Source of the DNA: a virus
Virus record (IMG/VR): IMGVR_UViG_3300030012_000908
Coordinates: 1-26,380 of that record
Length of the DNA: 26,380 nt
Direction: 5' to 3' (one strand)
The notes under the pieces are model-generated. The model was not told the origin of the DNA, did no database searches, and saw nothing but the letters and a program-made list of their open reading frames with translations. A program made the translations under genes and the position numbers. This document shows, piece after piece, positions 5,976 to 14,831 of the stretch. The first letter of the stretch is position 1; the number at the start of each line of letters is the position of its first letter.

Positions 5976-7202
5976 TTATATAACAATTTTAAATACTGTT
6001 TGTTTTTTGTGTGTTTTGTCTAAACTTTTTGCATTATAAGCTGAAAGCTCTTTATTTATTGCATAACCATTAAATCCTTTTGTATGTTGCAAATCAATTC
6101 TTATATCATGCCTTTCATTGTCTTTCATAATATATATGTTTTGAGCCGCCCTAGAGCTTAATAATAAAGCATTTTCACTATAAGCATTAGCTCCAACTAA
6201 TGAACTTGATCTTGCAAACATATCTGTTATCTTTGTTTCATGTAAATGACCACACATCATAAAATCGAGTATTATACCATTTCTAGCATATTTACTAATT
6301 ACTTTTGCAATTTTATCATTTTGCATGTTACCGAGTTGATGACCATGAAGAAGAAGGCAATTATGACCATTAACCTCAACAACAAGTTCTAAGCCTCCAG
6401 ATGTAATAAAATTAATATTTGGCAATAACATTCTTAGTATTTCAAAAATAGTAAAATCGTAATTGTCAGTTGCAACCATATCAACCCAACCTAGCTCATA
6501 AGCTCTTGATTCATTTCCAGAAACACATCCAACACTAACATTTGCAATGCTGTTTAAATCTAAAATAAAATGTTTTAAAAGGTGAACACCTAAAAAAGTA
6601 GCTTTTGCCCTATTAGTTGACATTGCTAATTTTTCATCTAATCTTCTATCTGAATTAAGTAAATCCCCAGTTATTGCAATAAATATTTCATTTACATTAT
6701 AAAAAGTAGCATATTCTTTTATATGATGTGCAAACTTTTGCAACCTCTTTGATGCTACCTCAAAATCATATTTATTATGTTTTAAATCAACAAGTTCATT
6801 AAAATGTGTGTCAGCAATTTGACAAATGATTGCTTGTTTGCCTTTAGATTTATGCTGTTTTATTGTTGTTTTAAGGCTCTCTGTTTTAAGAATATCAATC
6901 AAAGCCTTATTGTATTCAACCAAAGCATTTTCGAGCCTTACATGCTCTCTAAATGATTTATTCTTTATTCTGTTTAAGTCAGCTTGTTTTTGGCTTTTTT
7001 TAGCTAGTTTTAAGTTTTCCTCTATTACTTCTTTGTCAGCTATCTCATATTGAATTATATCTTTAATTCTATGTCTTAGAGTTGTTTTTTTTACATTTAA
7101 ATTATATTTTTCTATTAAATGTTGAGCTATGCTTTGATAGCCATTTCCATTCCAAAAGTGTTCTAATATTTCGTCAAGATATTCTAAATACTTTGATTCC
7201 AT
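5976..7202 (-). CDS. HTH-metallophosphoesterase fusion protein
   Basis: 408 residues. The N-terminal 50 look like a helix-turn-helix (YQSIAQHLIEKYNLNVKKTT then LRHRIKDII), followed by a charged helical linker (about 55-120) and a calcineurin-like metallophosphoesterase domain. Metal-site motifs are D131-x-H133, G179-D180, G229-N230-E231-S232, H286-G-H288 and G318-H-L-H321. The third motif is GNES where the family normally has GNHD/E, so the catalytic His is missing although the metal-binding Asn is kept. Phage relatives of this fold include nucleases and phosphatases, and an HTH on the same chain suggests a nucleic-acid substrate. It is the last gene of the late operon, its ATG abutting the endolysin stop, and is followed by a terminator. 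Confidence 0.75.
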   Translation of the reverse strand: MESKYLEYLDEILEHFWNGNGYQSIAQHLIEKYNLNVKKTTLRHRIKDIIQYEIADKEVIEENLKLAKKSQKQADLNRIKNKSFREHVRLENALVEYNKALIDILKTESLKTTIKQHKSKGKQAIICQIADTHFNELVDLKHNKYDFEVASKRLQKFAHHIKEYATFYNVNEIFIAITGDLLNSDRRLDEKLAMSTNRAKATFLGVHLLKHFILDLNSIANVSVGCVSGNESRAYELGWVDMVATDNYDFTIFEILRMLLPNINFITSGGLELVVEVNGHNCLLLHGHQLGNMQNDKIAKVISKYARNGIILDFMMCGHLHETKITDMFARSSSLVGANAYSENALLLSSRAAQNIYIMKDNERHDIRIDLQHTKGFNGYAINKELSAYNAKSLDKTHKKQTVFKIVI

Positions 7203-7562
7203 TTAATAAGTCCAAATTACACATTGTGTTTTATCCTCATCTAAATCTACATGTATAAAATTATGACCAATGCCAAATCTGTTAAATCCAGCGTTCATCA
7301 AAGCTCCAAGAATTACAGCTCTTTCTCTACTATTTTTTACTAATATGTCGGCTGCTAGTCCTTTAATGTGTGAGCTTGTTGGTTTACTGACTGGGTGATT
7401 TTCGCATCTGTAACCGCTAGTAATTATAAAAGGTACATCTGAGCCATCTTCATTTTTTGAAAAAGCTCTAGCGGCTTCTAATACTTTTAAAAAAGTTCTA
7501 TTAATTTTGTTTTTGCCACATCCACAATTGCATACAAATTCTCTTAACTTAAAGTATTTCAT
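7203..7562 (-). CDS. Endolysin, peptidase M15 (D-Ala-D-Ala carboxypeptidase-like)
   Basis: 119 residues, the usual size of a bare Peptidase_M15_3 domain. Zinc ligands are H65 (in SSHIKGLAAD), D72 and H104 (in FIHVD), and the SGYR signature lies at 49-52. An N-terminal FxCxCGC segment (9-16) is typical of this group. It has no signal peptide or cell-wall-binding domain, so export depends on a holin, and holin-type genes lie just upstream. It would cut peptidoglycan cross-links at lysis. Confidence 0.9.
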   Translation of the reverse strand: MKYFKLREFVCNCGCGKNKINRTFLKVLEAARAFSKNEDGSDVPFIITSGYRCENHPVSKPTSSHIKGLAADILVKNSRERAVILGALMNAGFNRFGIGHNFIHVDLDEDKTQCVIWTY

Positions 7563-7677
7563 AACACATATAGATTTTACAACCTTTTATTTCTTTATGT
7601 AAAACTTTTTTATATTCTTTTGTTTTTTCTTGCTTTTTATATTTTGGATTTGTGCTGTTTAGTTTTCTTTTTTTCAT
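7549..7677 (-). CDS. Tiny Lys-rich ORF, 42 aa
   Basis: ATG 7677 to TAA 7549. The product is strongly basic (many Lys, one pair of Cys near the end) with no recognisable domain. It fills the gap before the endolysin and overlaps that gene's first 14 bases. It also overlaps another 42-codon ORF (7637-7765) in a different frame, so at most one may be real, or the two may be linked by a frameshift. AT-rich DNA makes Lys-rich chance ORFs common. Confidence 0.3.
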   Translation of the reverse strand: MKKRKLNSTNPKYKKQEKTKEYKKVLHKEIKGCKIYMCYEIL

Positions 7678-7765
7678 ATCTTTTTTTTACACTCTTTGCA
7701 ATGCGACCAAATTGCATTTCTAAACTGTTAACTTTATCTGGGTTATATAGTTTTGTTTTTGCCAT
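7637..7765 (-). CDS. Tiny basic ORF, 42 aa
   Basis: ATG 7765 to TAA 7637. The start overlaps the end of the holin gene by 23 bases, as tightly packed phage genes do. The N-terminal half has mixed composition (KLYNPDKVNSLEMQFGRIAK) and the C-terminal half is Lys-rich. The less biased first half makes it slightly more credible than the overlapping ORF at 7549-7677. Function unknown. Confidence 0.4.
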   Translation of the reverse strand: MAKTKLYNPDKVNSLEMQFGRIAKSVKKRYEKKKTKQHKSKI

Positions 7766-8144
7766 TGTTTATTTTTTCAAAAGAACGTCCACCAAAGTAA
7801 GCTGTAAAAACTGTAATTAACAAAATTCTATATGTATCAATAAATTCTGTTTGTATTTTAAATTGACCTATATTTCCGCTAAATATTGATATAATCACAA
7901 ACATAAAAGTTAAAAATGCTAAGGCTATTGGTCTGATATTTTTGGTTAATAAACCACCTTGATTATCACTCAACCATCTACTTGTAACTTGCTCTTGCAT
8001 TTTACTTTCATAACTAAGTAAAACTTCCTTAAGCTTCTTTTTTGCCTCTAGTTTTTCTTCTTTTGTTGTAGTTAGATTATCTACAACATCACCAACATTT
8101 TTAACTAAATCACCAGAATCAAATAATTTTTTTATAAAACTCAT
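7743..8144 (-). CDS. Holin of the 3TM (GTA-like) superfamily
   Basis: 133 residues. An amphipathic, charged N-terminal region (1-60) is followed by two clear membrane helices at about 72-89 and 103-118, and a GGR-SFEK segment (118-124) with a basic tail. This layout, including the RP before the first helix and the GGR after the second, matches the Holin_3TM family (Pfam PF11351, from memory). It sits immediately upstream of the M15 endolysin. An ATGA overlap joins it to the preceding 53-residue membrane protein. Confidence 0.75.
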   Translation of the reverse strand: MSFIKKLFDSGDLVKNVGDVVDNLTTTKEEKLEAKKKLKEVLLSYESKMQEQVTSRWLSDNQGGLLTKNIRPIALAFLTFMFVIISIFSGNIGQFKIQTEFIDTYRILLITVFTAYFGGRSFEKINNGKNKTI

Positions 8145-8302
8145 TTTTTAAAGTTCCAATAATATATTTTATAAATAGATATGCTTATTGCCAAAACCAA
8201 AGAAACAAAAGTTAAGTATTCGTTACAATCTGTAATACTAAAACCAATTGCTGTTCCATTTGCAGCCAATATTTCTATTGTATCTTTAACTTCTCCTTTC
8301 AT
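8141..8302 (-). CDS. Small membrane protein of the lysis cassette, 53 aa
   Basis: ATG 8302 to TGA 8141. A polar N-terminal segment is followed by one membrane helix (about residues 29-48, LTFVSLVLAISISIY) and a short basic tail. It is coupled on both sides by ATGA overlaps, to the 114-residue gene before (stop 8299) and the holin gene after (start 8144). The perfect fit in the gap supports it as a real gene. It may be a second holin, an antiholin or a spanin-like helper. Confidence 0.7.
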   Translation of the reverse strand: MKGEVKDTIEILAANGTAIGFSITDCNEYLTFVSLVLAISISIYKIYYWNFKK

Positions 8303-8643
8303 GACACCCAAGGCAAAGGCAAAGTTATTATTGGAGGATTTATTTGTTCATCAATATTTTTTGACAAAGTTTCATCTAAAAAAGCAACAGTCGGATCTGT
8401 CATTGCATTTAACCAACCCTCTACATGTTCTTTGGTCAAATCTTCATAAGGAACAAATTCATCTGGGTTAACTGGTCCAACTCTTAAATCACTGTATATG
8501 TCAGCCATATAATAGTTTTCTTCACCCTCAGTTCCAACAGAGCATTTACGTCTCCAATGTACTGTTATAACCACATCATTTAAATTATCCTCGACTGGCT
8601 TACAATCCATGCTTGTTATTATCCATTCATATTTTTTTTCCAT
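8299..8643 (-). CDS. Conserved small phage protein, 114 aa
   Basis: It begins with the pattern YEWIITSMDCKP, continues with DVVITVHWRRKC and ends with a Pro-rich PPIITLPLPWV segment. I recall this pattern from small uncharacterised proteins of many marine phages, encoded beside tail-fibre or lysis genes. No enzyme motif is visible. Its position directly after the giant fibre gene suggests a fibre-associated or virion accessory protein. Confidence 0.6.
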   Translation of the reverse strand: MEKKYEWIITSMDCKPVEDNLNDVVITVHWRRKCSVGTEGEENYYMADIYSDLRVGPVNPDEFVPYEDLTKEHVEGWLNAMTDPTVAFLDETLSKNIDEQINPPIITLPLPWVS

Positions 8644-8660
8644 TTTTTTATTTATTTTAA

Positions 8661-11600
8661 TTATTCAAAAGTTGCAATTGTTCTTGTAACAACTGTTCCC
8701 TCTATATTTATTTTAACTTTTATGTTACCGTCAGCTGAATCCATATAAATTGACGATTTACCTTCATCTGGATTTGGTGGTGTTGAAATTGCATTCAAAG
8801 TTAATACGTTATCTAATTCTAATACATCTTGAACTTGAGCCTTACCAGCAATGTCTATTTTATAAGCTGTATCTGGGTTTGTTGTTCCAACACCTACGGT
8901 TTTTTGTAAGTGTATTTGTCCAGCACTACCATCTAAAGTAATATAAGGCGTGTGACCACCTGACCCATCATCACATCTAAAAACAATATCCTCATCATCT
9001 ACAGTTTGTACAATCTGTAAAGTGCCATTAAAGTTTTCTATATTAGAGTTTGTTCCATTATGATATATTCTTAAATCATTAGATGTTCCAAGTCTTAGCT
9101 CTATGGTATCTAAAAATCTAACGTTTTTCTCAAAAATAGTTTGTGTAACACTACCATCTAATTTGAAATAAGTTGTAACTCCTCCGCTTCCGTCATCACT
9201 TTGAAAAATAATATCTTTATCATCAGCTGCGTTTCTAATATATAAATCGCCTGTAAAATTTCTAATAAAACTATTACTACCATCGTGTTTAATTTTTAAA
9301 TCAAGACCAGTACCCCACATAGATTCTACACTATCTTGATGTAATACATTTACAAAAAATCTATTTAAAACTTCACTACCATCTAATTTAAAATAAGTAG
9401 CAACACCTCCACTACTATTATCACATTCAAATATTATATCTTTGTCGTTAGCATTTTGCCTTATAGTTAAATCACCAGTTTCATTTATAATAAAACTTTG
9501 AATAGTATTATGTAATAATTGCAAATCATTTCCATTTCCTACTAATAAATATACGTTGTCTATAATTTTTAAATTTTTTGAAAACTCTACTCTTGAATTT
9601 CCACCATCTAGTCTAAGATACTCTGTTATCCCTCCACTTCCGTCATCTGATTTGAATATTATATCACCATCATTTGTGTGGTTTATAATTTCTAAATTTC
9701 CAGTTGCATTTTCTATAAAAGTATTCGTGCCATTATGATAAATACCCATGTTATTGCCATTCCCCAAATACAACGCTTCACCAGTAACAATTTGTATATT
9801 TCCATTTACTTGCAGCTTTTCTCCACTATCAGTTGTTGTTCCAATAAGTACGTTACCTCCATTAAAATAAGAACTACCATCAGCGTTTAATTTAACATTT
9901 TGATTGCTACCAGAATAAATACTAAATGCCTTGTGGTCTCTGTGAAATCTAAATCTATTATCTGAGCCAGTTTTATCTCTTGTGATCCACAAATCTGAAT
10001 TAGCTACACCAGCTCCAGTATTACTATCACCAGTTGATAGAAACCAATTACCTCCATTAGTGTTAAAATTAATAGCTGCATATCTAATTGTTGAATTATT
10101 ATCTTTTATAAGAATTATTGGGTTATCTGATTCTACTCTTAGTTTATCACCATTGTCACTTGTTGTACCTATAAGAACGTTTCCAGAAGATTTAATTCTC
10201 ATTGCCTCACTAAAACTACCATTTAAAAATATTTTATCACCTCCAATAAAATTTAATGTTCTTGTATCATTACTAATAGTTGCGAAATTAGATTCATTTC
10301 TAATAGAAAAATTGACAGTATCACCAGTATCACCAAGATATATGTATTGCGTTGCAGTTAAAGTATTAAAGACTTCAACTTCACCACTATCATCTATTTG
10401 TAACCTTGTATGTTGTGTGCCACCTAGACTTGCAGCTTCCTTAATTTGCAGACGCCCACTAGAATCTATTTGCATATTCCAAAGTTGCCCAGTTCCACTT
10501 CTATATATTTTAAAATTAGGTGCAGATGAATTTTGTACTAAAACATCCCCTGTAACATCTAATTTATTTCCACTATCAGTTGTTGTTCCAATGAGTAGGT
10601 TTCCATTATGTAACAACCTCATGTGTTCTACACTTCCTGAATCATTTTGCCATTTAAACCCTCTTTGACCTTGTAAAGTTGCTGTATTAGCAAAACCAAA
10701 ACTTGTTAAAAAATCTGTATTAGCATCAGCTCTTATTCCAGTTCCATAACCTAAAGCAATTTGTCTTTGTGTTCCAAATGTTAATCTTATGTTACCAGCA
10801 ACTTCTAAAGCTTCATTAGGACTTGTCGTTCCAATACCTACGCCAGTACCACCTGAATTCAAAACTATGTTTTTACCACCAACACTTCTTAAACCAATAT
10901 AAGTACTTTCATTGTCAATAAATCCACTACCAGTTAAAGTTGCACTTGTTAATCTTAAATTCCCATTAACACTAAGTTTATCACCAAAACTACTCGTTGT
11001 TCCAATTAGTAGGTTACCTGCATTAGTTATCCTAGCAAGTTCTGTACTAGCAAAGTTTTTAAATTTAATTGGCTCACCAGTTGCAGCTGGTTTAAAAGCA
11101 TCAGCCATTGAATCACCAGTTACTATTGCATCACCAACAACATGTAGCTTCTCTGTGGGATTTGCAACACCAATTCCTACGTTATTTGCCTCTACATTTC
11201 CACCAGCATCGACACCTAAAAGAATATTAGAGCCGCTTGTAGCTTCATTATATATTCTTAAATCGTTACCAGCATGGTTAAAATCCCAAAAATTAGAGTT
11301 ATCAGCCCTTCCTAATCTTAATGATAAATTATTTCCATTCGGTGATATGCTTTGCAGCCTTGTTCCATTATTGTTTGTTGTTCCAATAAGTAGATTTCCG
11401 TCAGATGTTAAACGCATTAATTCACTTGACCCATTTTTAAACATATAATTTCCAACATCACCTATAAAAAGATTAACACTTCCTAGTAAAATACTACCAT
11501 AAGCGCCATTAGACGTATGTCTGAATCTAGCAACTCCAGAATCAGCATTCCCATAAACTTCTAAAGCATTATTTGGACTTGCTGCATTTCCAATAGTTAT

Positions 11601-14600
11601 ACTATTTGTTGTTGTGTTTCCATTATCAGTAACCTCTTGCAATGTATCAGCCGAGCCAACTTGAGTGTCAACGTAAGCCTTTATGCTTTCACTTGTTGCT
11701 AAACTTGTAGCACTTGCAGTTCCAAAACTATCATCATCTATATAACTACTAATCGCAACACTTCCAGAATCAATACTTGTTGCTGTAATATCAAAGCCAC
11801 CAACTGTTCCTTTTGTTTTGTTTTGGTATTGAGCCGCTAAGTCTTCTTGATTTATTAAAATATACGACTCTTCAACTATGTCATCAAATAAAGGTAGAGA
11901 TTGAACACTAATGGATGTATCACTTGCTCCTTGATTTGCTGTTGCAGTTAATTTAATTATTTGATCTTCATTATCATTAATAACATTAAAAGTATCACCA
12001 GCTTTAATAACAGCACTTCCAATAGCATTAATAGGCAAAGATGTTAGTGTTTTTTGTTCTTTTATTGTGATATGTGTTATGTTACCATTAAATGTTGTGC
12101 CAGCTTGAAATTTTATTTGTGTATTTCCTAAACACTGAACATATAAACTATAATTTCCACTTGTACTAACAACAACAGTTGAACTTGTTGTTCCAGCCTT
12201 TACTGACAAAGTTCCAGATGTAACTTCAACTTTAAAATTAATTTGATATGTTTTTTCTATTTCTAATACAGATTGAACTAAATCACTTGTTGAACCAGTT
12301 GCGGAAAATTTAGCTTTACTTTCAGTTGTATCTATTGTCCAACCAGTTCCCAAAGACCAATCACTTGCTGTTGTAAAGTTACCATTGACAGCAACGTTAC
12401 TTCCAACTGATGGGACTGGCTGTCTTAAATAAGCTATTGGACTATTCTGAGCTAAAGATTGACTTATTTTATTTTGCAATGGTGCGGAACTAGCTTGTGC
12501 ATTAACTTGAGAACCCCCAAGATTTCCCATGTTATTTGTTTGGGTTGTTGTTGTTGGTGTGTTTCTTATTATTTGATAACCCTCATAGTCCCATTCATCA
12601 AGCAAAGTATAAAAAGCACCTCTTCTGAAAAAATATTCTGGGTCAGTTGCATTGCTTCTTAGTTCTCTTAATTTACCAATAGGATTTACATATCTTGGTC
12701 TTGTTGTTGTTCCTCCACCAGTTGCAGAGCCAGTTTCATTTTTATTTGCAACTCCAACACCTAATCTCATTGTTGGACTTATTGTTATTTTTGTTTGTCC
12801 ACTTAAAAATTCGTCAATTAATAATTGTGTAAATGTTTTTGTTCCAGATAAGGTTCCTCTACCCCATAAACCATTCGGATTTGTATTAACAAAATTTGTT
12901 CCATTATCAACTTGCAAACTACTTCTGGCATAACTAACAGAATCACCCCATAAAAGAGTTCCCATGTCAAAAATTTCACTATTTGCTTGAGATGTAGTTG
13001 TTGTATTATTATATACATTGAGTGTTGAACCATAACTTGAGCTTTGTCCACTTTTTATAAGCTGTAATTTACCAACAAATGGTGAGCTAGTGTCAAATTG
13101 TATGTCATCAGTTGCTGTTCCAGCATTAAAACCAGCTGGATTTACAGTATTACTTGTTACCAAAATTCCTTGGGGGTCTTGTAACGTATTTGACCAGCTT
13201 ATTGTTCCAGAAAAATTTCCAGACCCAGCTGGAACTTGGATTCTAACATTCGGATTTCTCATTCTTTGTGGCACTCCACCATATCCAGAATTGTTTAAAT
13301 AAAAAGAACCTGGATTTGAACCGCTTGTTCCATAGTCTTCAATGTCTATAAAAAATGACCATGCACCATCCATTGTTATTGGATTTCCACTAGAATCCTC
13401 AAATGGAATAGATGCTTCAAAACCTACATAAGCTGTTTCAGTTATATTAAATGACCTAACAACATATCTTGGCGAAGTGGCACCCAAAGGCGACCAGTTT
13501 GCAGCATCAACCCAAAAATATTTTCCAGTTGATGTTCTATATTGTAAATAAAAATAAGATAAATTTCCAGCTCCGTCATCTTGGACAGCATAAAAATTAA
13601 ATTTGATTTGCATCCACCAACCTTGAGTTGGACTAAAAGAAGAACTTGCTTGACTTAAATCCCATGCCCAGTTTGTTGGTATTGACACAAATAAAAAATC
13701 AGCATTAGAAGGATTGTTCAATGTTCCTTGAAAAACCTCTTGACTTGTTGCATTAGGACCAAATGGAAAACCACCAAACTTATTTTCTCCAGTAAATGAT
13801 AAAAAGTTTGCATTTATCTGTTTTAATATTGGTAGATAATTATACTTAGTTCCAACTAATTTACTGATTCTAGTATTCGAAATAGTTTGAAAGTATCTAG
13901 TCCAAAATGTGCTACCAGTATGATTTTGACTACCAGAGAAAGAGCCGCTTTCATTATATATTCTAGAATTAATATTTATTGGTGCATCTATTAAACCAGT
14001 TTCAGCTGTAATATATTCTGGAATTTGAACTATGTAAAAACGGTGTTTCCAATAAGTAATTCTAGCACCCCAATGCCTCAACAATTCTTTTAAAACATTA
14101 TAACAATTTTCTGGATAAAAAACATCTTGATCGTCTTTTGTGTGAAACATAGAAACAACACATTTTGTTTTTTCTAAAGGGTCTTGGCTTTGACCAAGAG
14201 AATCCATATCTCCATTATACCAATTAACAGAAGTTGATATTTTATAATCTTGAGTAGCACCATTAGATGTTAAGGCGGCTCCACTTTTTCTCAAAATTTC
14301 TCTAAACCAGAAAATGTAAGACGCTGGTCCAAAATACATGTTTTTTACAACATAATTCCCTTGCACATTGTTTTCAGACAATGGGTCACTTAAATCTACA
14401 AAATCAATATTTTTTAGCAAAGACAAACCATCAACAAAAACAAGTTCTTGAACATAAGGAAATGATTTATCTTGACCCTCACCAATATCCATTAACATAA
14501 AGCCAGACCACAAAGGAGCCACTGAGGCATATCCAGATTGACTCTCTCTGTAAATATGCACATAGATTTGTCTTTCTTGAAAATCTGTTCTTAAAGAATC

Positions 14601-14831
14601 AATAAATTGTGATTCGATTACATTCTCAACTAAAAAAGGTATTCTACATTGTGAAGTTAATATAGGTGAGAATCTATCTTCGGTATCAGTTTCATATTGA
14701 ATTACTGGTCCTCCTTCTCCTAATCGTTTTTCATAAGCTGGGTCTGTTTGACCAAATACCCATATTTCCAAATAATAGTCATAGCCATTATTGCTTTTAT
14801 ATGACGAAAAATATTTTTTTCCAAAAGACAT
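8661..14831 (-). CDS. Giant tail tip/fibre protein, 2056 aa
   Basis: Receptor-contacting tail protein and largest gene of the window. The N-terminal part (about 1-300) is mixed alpha/beta, as in tail-tip or baseplate attachment domains. Residues about 300-800 are rich in Gly/Ser/Thr/Asn with aromatic patches, suggesting beta-rich, possibly carbohydrate-binding, modules. From about residue 1080 the protein becomes a repetitive shaft. One motif, NxLIGTTxDxGxKLxVxGx and variants (such as VGIGTTSPNE), occurs about eight times, and a 75-residue unit occurs four times near residues 1680-1980. The C-terminus (PPNPDEGKSSIYMDSADG) resembles fibre ends. I see no S74-type self-cleaving chaperone. It shares TAATG with the tape measure gene. 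No separate Dit or Tal gene is visible, so the N-terminus may replace them. Confidence 0.85.
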   Translation of the reverse strand: MSFGKKYFSSYKSNNGYDYYLEIWVFGQTDPAYEKRLGEGGPVIQYETDTEDRFSPILTSQCRIPFLVENVIESQFIDSLRTDFQERQIYVHIYRESQSGYASVAPLWSGFMLMDIGEGQDKSFPYVQELVFVDGLSLLKNIDFVDLSDPLSENNVQGNYVVKNMYFGPASYIFWFREILRKSGAALTSNGATQDYKISTSVNWYNGDMDSLGQSQDPLEKTKCVVSMFHTKDDQDVFYPENCYNVLKELLRHWGARITYWKHRFYIVQIPEYITAETGLIDAPININSRIYNESGSFSGSQNHTGSTFWTRYFQTISNTRISKLVGTKYNYLPILKQINANFLSFTGENKFGGFPFGPNATSQEVFQGTLNNPSNADFLFVSIPTNWAWDLSQASSSFSPTQGWWMQIKFNFYAVQDDGAGNLSYFYLQYRTSTGKYFWVDAANWSPLGATSPRYVVRSFNITETAYVGFEASIPFEDSSGNPITMDGAWSFFIDIEDYGTSGSNPGSFYLNNSGYGGVPQRMRNPNVRIQVPAGSGNFSGTISWSNTLQDPQGILVTSNTVNPAGFNAGTATDDIQFDTSSPFVGKLQLIKSGQSSSYGSTLNVYNNTTTTSQANSEIFDMGTLLWGDSVSYARSSLQVDNGTNFVNTNPNGLWGRGTLSGTKTFTQLLIDEFLSGQTKITISPTMRLGVGVANKNETGSATGGGTTTRPRYVNPIGKLRELRSNATDPEYFFRRGAFYTLLDEWDYEGYQIIRNTPTTTTQTNNMGNLGGSQVNAQASSAPLQNKISQSLAQNSPIAYLRQPVPSVGSNVAVNGNFTTASDWSLGTGWTIDTTESKAKFSATGSTSDLVQSVLEIEKTYQINFKVEVTSGTLSVKAGTTSSTVVVSTSGNYSLYVQCLGNTQIKFQAGTTFNGNITHITIKEQKTLTSLPINAIGSAVIKAGDTFNVINDNEDQIIKLTATANQGASDTSISVQSLPLFDDIVEESYILINQEDLAAQYQNKTKGTVGGFDITATSIDSGSVAISSYIDDDSFGTASATSLATSESIKAYVDTQVGSADTLQEVTDNGNTTTNSITIGNAASPNNALEVYGNADSGVARFRHTSNGAYGSILLGSVNLFIGDVGNYMFKNGSSELMRLTSDGNLLIGTTNNNGTRLQSISPNGNNLSLRLGRADNSNFWDFNHAGNDLRIYNEATSGSNILLGVDAGGNVEANNVGIGVANPTEKLHVVGDAIVTGDSMADAFKPAATGEPIKFKNFASTELARITNAGNLLIGTTSSFGDKLSVNGNLRLTSATLTGSGFIDNESTYIGLRSVGGKNIVLNSGGTGVGIGTTSPNEALEVAGNIRLTFGTQRQIALGYGTGIRADANTDFLTSFGFANTATLQGQRGFKWQNDSGSVEHMRLLHNGNLLIGTTTDSGNKLDVTGDVLVQNSSAPNFKIYRSGTGQLWNMQIDSSGRLQIKEAASLGGTQHTRLQIDDSGEVEVFNTLTATQYIYLGDTGDTVNFSIRNESNFATISNDTRTLNFIGGDKIFLNGSFSEAMRIKSSGNVLIGTTSDNGDKLRVESDNPIILIKDNNSTIRYAAINFNTNGGNWFLSTGDSNTGAGVANSDLWITRDKTGSDNRFRFHRDHKAFSIYSGSNQNVKLNADGSSYFNGGNVLIGTTTDSGEKLQVNGNIQIVTGEALYLGNGNNMGIYHNGTNTFIENATGNLEIINHTNDGDIIFKSDDGSGGITEYLRLDGGNSRVEFSKNLKIIDNVYLLVGNGNDLQLLHNTIQSFIINETGDLTIRQNANDKDIIFECDNSSGGVATYFKLDGSEVLNRFFVNVLHQDSVESMWGTGLDLKIKHDGSNSFIRNFTGDLYIRNAADDKDIIFQSDDGSGGVTTYFKLDGSVTQTIFEKNVRFLDTIELRLGTSNDLRIYHNGTNSNIENFNGTLQIVQTVDDEDIVFRCDDGSGGHTPYITLDGSAGQIHLQKTVGVGTTNPDTAYKIDIAGKAQVQDVLELDNVLTLNAISTPPNPDEGKSSIYMDSADGNIKVKINIEGTVVTRTIATFE
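8895..9795 (-). repeat. Four tandem 225-bp (75-residue) repeats in the fibre gene
   Basis: The block DDGSGG (or DNSSGG) followed by a Y-x-LDGS segment recurs with its first Asp codon ending at plus-strand anchor positions 8955, 9180, 9405 and 9630. That is exactly 225 bases apart each time. Each unit also contains a NDLxIxHNGTNSxI-like strand and a TGDLxI...DIIF strand. The protein is conserved while DNA identity is only partial, so the copies are old and kept in register. Repeat edges are approximate. Confidence 0.85.

Noticed and set aside
5798-5986. 62-codon minus-strand ORF rich in Phe, Leu, Tyr and Lys
   Set aside because: It runs straight through the terminator hairpin and the likely promoter region and has the composition of translated AT-rich intergenic DNA.
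8181-8471. 96-codon plus-strand ORF
   Set aside because: It is antisense to two tightly coupled minus-strand genes and has no recognisable feature.
9982-10668. 228-codon plus-strand ORF
   Set aside because: Antisense to the repeat-rich fibre gene. The sense frame has clear protein repeats, and the antisense product is low-complexity Ser/Pro/Leu sequence.
10912-11448. 178-codon plus-strand ORF
   Set aside because: Same reason: a shadow of the fibre shaft, repeating where the sense motif repeats.
12818-13051. 77-codon minus-strand ORF in another frame of the fibre gene
   Set aside because: It overlaps the fibre gene fully, and its sequence looks like a frame-shifted reading of it.
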